From an uncultured Christensenellaceae bacterium (GTDB lineage: Bacteria; Bacillota; Clostridia; Christensenellales; CAG-314), in NCBI GenBank assembly GCA_910587795.1, contig CAJUNH010000014.1:1-33935 (forward strand): a stretch of DNA of 33,935 nt. Reading direction: 5' to 3'. The notes beneath the pieces are model-generated. The model made no database searches. It was not told where the DNA came from and saw nothing but the letters and a program-made list of their open reading frames with translations. Shown piece by piece: positions 31,700-33,935 of this stretch. Each line of letters begins with the position of its first letter. Positions within the stretch are counted from its first letter, which is position 1. Both the position numbers and the translations under genes were made by a program.

Positions 31700-32385
31700 G
31701 TATTTGTATAAAAGATCAGATTCAAAACATGAATATTGTCATCGGCTGTACGGTGGGGTGTACATATTGCTATGCACGTAATAATGTGAAACGCTGGCAT
31801 ATGATCGATGATTTCACTACCCCTGAATACTTTCCGAGCAAGCTCAAAATGATGGAAAAGAAATGTCCGCAGAACTTTCTTCTTACCGGCATGAGCGATC
31901 TATCCGGCTGGAAGCAGGAATGGAGAGACGAGGTATTTGCAAAGATCCGTGAAAATCCACAGCATCAGTTCCTGTTTCTTACCAAGCGACCTGATCTCTT
32001 AGATTTTGATACCGATCTGGAAAACGCATGGTTTGGCGTTACGGTGACGAGAAAAACAGAACTGTGGCGTATTGACGCCCTTCGGAAAAACATCAGAGCA
32101 AAACACTACCATGTTACCTTTGAGCCGCTATTCGATGATCCCGGCAGAGTTGACCTTTCCAAAATCAACTGGATTGTTGTCGGCACCATGACCGGAGCTC
32201 AGAGCAGGAAGATTCATACGGAGCCGGAATGGGCATGGTCTCTGACAAACCAGGCACATACGCTCGGCATTCCGGTGTTTATGAAGGAAGACCTTGTCTC
32301 TATCATAGGGGATGAAAATATGATTCAGGAAATGCCGGAAGAATTTAATAAAGTGTTGGAGGTACAGAGATCATGGCAGAAGTAA
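31696..32385 (+). CDS. Radical SAM protein, DUF5131 (Gp37/Gp68)-like
   Basis: A 229-aa protein with an N-terminal CxxxCxxC cluster motif (Cys18, 22, 25 in IGCTVGCTYCYARN) that ligates the SAM-bound 4Fe-4S cluster. Further DUF5131-type motifs are FLFLTKRPD, WFGVTVTR, HVTFEPLFDDPG and IVVGTMTGAQSRK. The reaction is unknown; DUF5131 proteins are distant relatives of spore photoproduct lyase. The ATG at 31696 is coupled to the MarR stop. A GTG at 31684 would give an N-terminal AEV that mirrors the next protein. It ends ...SWQK, overlapping the downstream gene by 13 nt. Confidence 0.85.
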   Translation: MSICIKDQIQNMNIVIGCTVGCTYCYARNNVKRWHMIDDFTTPEYFPSKLKMMEKKCPQNFLLTGMSDLSGWKQEWRDEVFAKIRENPQHQFLFLTKRPDLLDFDTDLENAWFGVTVTRKTELWRIDALRKNIRAKHYHVTFEPLFDDPGRVDLSKINWIVVGTMTGAQSRKIHTEPEWAWSLTNQAHTLGIPVFMKEDLVSIIGDENMIQEMPEEFNKVLEVQRSWQK

Positions 32386-33281
32386 TAAACGGAATCCTCA
32401 TTAATGAGGTGGAAACAAAGAACATCATGACCAAGTCCAGTCTGCCTGTAGGCGGTTATTCGGTCAATCCCTATGTGGGTTGCACACATGCCTGCAAGTA
32501 TTGTTATGCTTCTTTTATGAAGCGCTTTTCCGGACACACGGAGGAATGGGGCACTTTCCTTGACGTGAAGCATTGGCCGGAAATTAAGAATCCGAAGAAA
32601 TATGCCGGGCAGCGCGTGGTCATCGGTTCTGTGACTGATGGCTACAATCCACAGGAGGAGCAATTCGGAAATACCAGAAAACTGCTGGAGCAGCTGATCG
32701 GCAGTGACGCAGATATTCTTATCTGCACAAAGTCTGATCTTGTGATACGGGATATTGATTTGCTGAAGAAGCTTGGACGAGTAACCGTTTCATGGTCGAT
32801 CAACACACTGGATGAAAATTTCAAGAACGATATGGACTCTGCTTCGAGCATTGAACGGCGTATCGCTGCTATGAAGCAGGTGTATGACGCAGGGATCCGT
32901 ACAGTCTGTTTCGTATCCCCGGTATTCCCCGGTATCACGGATTTTGAAGCGATTTTTGAGCGGGTAAAGGATCAGTGCGATCTGTTCTGGCTTGAAAATC
33001 TCAACCTTCGGGGCGGTTTCAAGAAGACGATTATGGATTATATAGCAGGAAAATATCCCGATCTTGTACCGCTTTACGATGAGATCTACAACAAGCATAA
33101 CCGCAGCTACTTTGAAGCGCTTGAAGTAAAAGCTGAGGAAATGGCTAAGAAGTATGATTGTCCCTTTGTGGATAATGAAATGCCTTATGGCAGAGTTCCG
33201 CAGGGACATCCGGTTATCGTGGATTATTTCTATCATGAGGAAATCCGAGGAACAGAGAATACAGGAAAAAGAAATCGTTAA
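32373..33281 (+). CDS. Radical SAM protein, SPL family (SplB/Rv2578c-like)
   Basis: A 302-aa radical-SAM enzyme with cluster motif NPYVGCTHACKYCYA (Cys37, 41, 44). It has the SPL-family features VVIGSVTDGYNPQE, ILICTKSDLVIRDIDLL and VTVSWSINT, and a C-terminal segment MPYGRVPQGHP. Relatives include spore photoproduct lyase, but most SPL-like proteins are of unknown substrate and the repair Cys typical of SplB is not evident. GGAGG lies 10 bases before the ATG. It is the last gene of the MarR operon and is followed by a strong terminator. The composition is foreign-looking like its two partners. Confidence 0.88.
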   Translation: MAEVINGILINEVETKNIMTKSSLPVGGYSVNPYVGCTHACKYCYASFMKRFSGHTEEWGTFLDVKHWPEIKNPKKYAGQRVVIGSVTDGYNPQEEQFGNTRKLLEQLIGSDADILICTKSDLVIRDIDLLKKLGRVTVSWSINTLDENFKNDMDSASSIERRIAAMKQVYDAGIRTVCFVSPVFPGITDFEAIFERVKDQCDLFWLENLNLRGGFKKTIMDYIAGKYPDLVPLYDEIYNKHNRSYFEALEVKAEEMAKKYDCPFVDNEMPYGRVPQGHPVIVDYFYHEEIRGTENTGKRNR

Positions 33282-33290
33282 AAATAAATT

Positions 33291-33329
33291 GACCGACTGC
33301 GTTCATAAGGGTGCGGTCGGTCATTTTTT
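33291..33329 (+). terminator. Terminator of the MarR/radical-SAM operon
   Basis: GACCGACTGC (33291-33300) pairs with GCGGTCGGTC (33313-33322, one G-U), then CATTTTTTC. Confidence 0.88.
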
Positions 33330-33509
33330 CGTTGATTAAGACAGAAGAAATCATACGCTCCTTATCGTGCAAAAATCCTTTTTGTGCAATCGTTAAAGGT
33401 TTGAGATTTTCCAAAGCGAGTAAAGAACAAATCCCCACGGCGATGAGCGAAGAAACAACAAAAAGGGCAAACTACCATAAAAACGGCAATTTACCCCTGT
33501 TTTACATAG
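33330..33509. other. Gap between the radical-SAM operon and tRNA-Arg
   Basis: No gene with credible start and composition. A hairpin, TGCAAAAA/TTTTTGTGCA, lies near 33369-33390. The short frame reading KGLRFSKASKEQIPTAMSEE is protein-like but runs on into the tRNA antisense, so I leave it unannotated. Confidence 0.4.
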
Positions 33510-33558
33510 AAAAAGACACACGTGGCGGAGTTTTATACGCTCCTTTTGCGTGTGTCTT
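33510..33558 (-). terminator. Terminator of tRNA-Arg
   Basis: AAGACACACG and CGTGTGTCTT pair with an inner GGAG/CTCC. The minus-strand transcript ends in TCTTTTTC, just after the CCA. Confidence 0.8.
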
Positions 33559-33560
33559 GA

Positions 33561-33636
33561 TGGTCTACCCGTCGGGACTCGAACCCGAAACGATGCCGTC
33601 GGAGGGCATAATTTTATCCAATTAGACTACGGGTAG
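33561..33636 (-). tRNA. tRNA-Arg (CCG) with encoded CCA
   Basis: Minus-strand cloverleaf. The acceptor CTACCCG pairs with CGGGTAG, A discriminator then CCA. The anticodon stem ATGCC/GGCAT carries loop CTCCGAC (anticodon CCG), and the T-arm is TCGGG-TTCGAGT-CCCGA. Confidence 0.96.
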
Positions 33637-33648
33637 ATAACTGGTATT

Positions 33649-33677
33649 ATTTTATCACAGATTATTATTTTACGCAA
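33649..33677 (-). promoter_or_regulatory. Promoter of tRNA-Arg
   Basis: On the minus strand TTGCGT, 17 bp, TAAAAT. Confidence 0.75.
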
Positions 33678-33779
33678 TATTTGGCGCTTATTTATCTGTA
33701 AATTTGCAAATTAAGCTAAATTTTAGTAAATAGAGTAACTTTTATTAACAGTTTTTTACAAAAATATGCTTAAAAATTG

Positions 33780-33808
33780 TTGATAAAATATAATGAATGT
33801 GGTATATT
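33780..33808 (+). promoter_or_regulatory. Promoter of tRNA-Leu
   Basis: TTGATA, 17 bp, TATATT; predicted start ~10 nt before the tRNA. Confidence 0.75.
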
Positions 33809-33825
33809 ATATAGGCACAATAAAT

Positions 33826-33911
33826 GCAGGTGTGGTGGAATGGCAGACGCGTTGGACTCAAAATCCAATGTAGGTGACTACGTGTGGGTTCAAGTCCCAC
33901 CACCTGCACCA
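33826..33911 (+). tRNA. tRNA-Leu (CAA) with encoded CCA
   Basis: Class II tRNA, 86 nt with CCA. The acceptor GCAGGTG pairs with CACCTGC. The anticodon stem TTGGA/TCCAA carries loop CTCAAAA (anticodon CAA). A long variable arm (TGTAGGTGACTACG) and the T-arm GTGGG-TTCAAGT-CCCAC follow. Confidence 0.97.
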
Positions 33912-33935
33912 TAACAGCATAAAAGGACGCAAAAA

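Noticed and set aside
33311..33625. Plus-strand frame ending in a YPSGLEPETMPSEG-like peptide
   Set aside because: Its 3' part is the antisense of tRNA-Arg and its 5' part includes a terminator.
1..33935. CRISPR array, prophage or integrase
   Set aside because: No regularly spaced direct repeats with unique spacers, no cas, integrase or phage structural genes were seen.

Overview
The window looks like a chromosomal segment of an AT-rich, anaerobic, low-GC Gram-positive bacterium, most likely an uncultured gut clostridial lineage. The reasons are: a single-chain pyruvate:ferredoxin oxidoreductase, a flavodoxin/ferredoxin EFR1 protein, lipoprotein signal peptides with Gram-positive lipoboxes, strong AGGAGG-type ribosome sites, TTGACA/TATAAT promoters, and tRNA genes with encoded CCA. 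The family-level placement is inference.

Layout. 1-3.7 kb: a ~100-bp dispersed repeat, a GH31 alpha-glycosidase with a PA14-like insertion, and the remains of a GH2 glycosidase. 3.8-7.5 kb (minus strand): upp, then a translationally coupled pair (EFR1 ferredoxin and a zinc-finger PP-loop ATPase), then a small membrane protein. 7.8-11.3 kb: pyruvate:ferredoxin oxidoreductase with a near-perfect promoter. 11.4-13.4 kb: a second copy of the repeat and a divergent unit made of two tiny ORFs (58 and 23 aa) and a WYL-domain regulator that share TGACA boxes. 13.5-16.5 kb: murG, a monoacylglycerol-lipase-like hydrolase and nagB. 16.7-21.6 kb: a type IIA topoisomerase operon (parE-parC like) preceded by three helically phased palindromic boxes. 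21.8-24.9 kb: trmB with an unusual Cys in its signature, and an NAD synthetase fused to an N-terminal XRE DNA-binding domain with a palindrome just downstream of its own promoter. 25-26 kb: tRNA-Asn and a DUF4870-like membrane protein. 26.09-26.34 kb: a very highly structured, promoter- and terminator-bounded candidate non-coding RNA. 26.4-31 kb: three lipoproteins (one glycine-rich, two with GLUG-like beta-helix repeats) and a fourth small lipoprotein. 31.2-33.3 kb: a MarR-regulated operon of two radical-SAM proteins whose codon use differs from the rest and which looks imported. 33.5 kb to the end: tRNA-Arg(CCG) and tRNA-Leu(CAA).

Most of the window is housekeeping: pyruvate oxidation, uracil salvage, peptidoglycan lipid II synthesis, amino-sugar catabolism, DNA topology, tRNA modification and NAD synthesis. 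The parts most likely to be undescribed are (i) the structured RNA at 26.09-26.34 kb next to the lipoprotein operon, (ii) the XRE-NadE fusion with its putative operator, (iii) the WYL/micropeptide divergon, and (iv) the PP-loop/EFR1 pair. All coordinates, motifs and helices were read by eye; no database or folding program was used.
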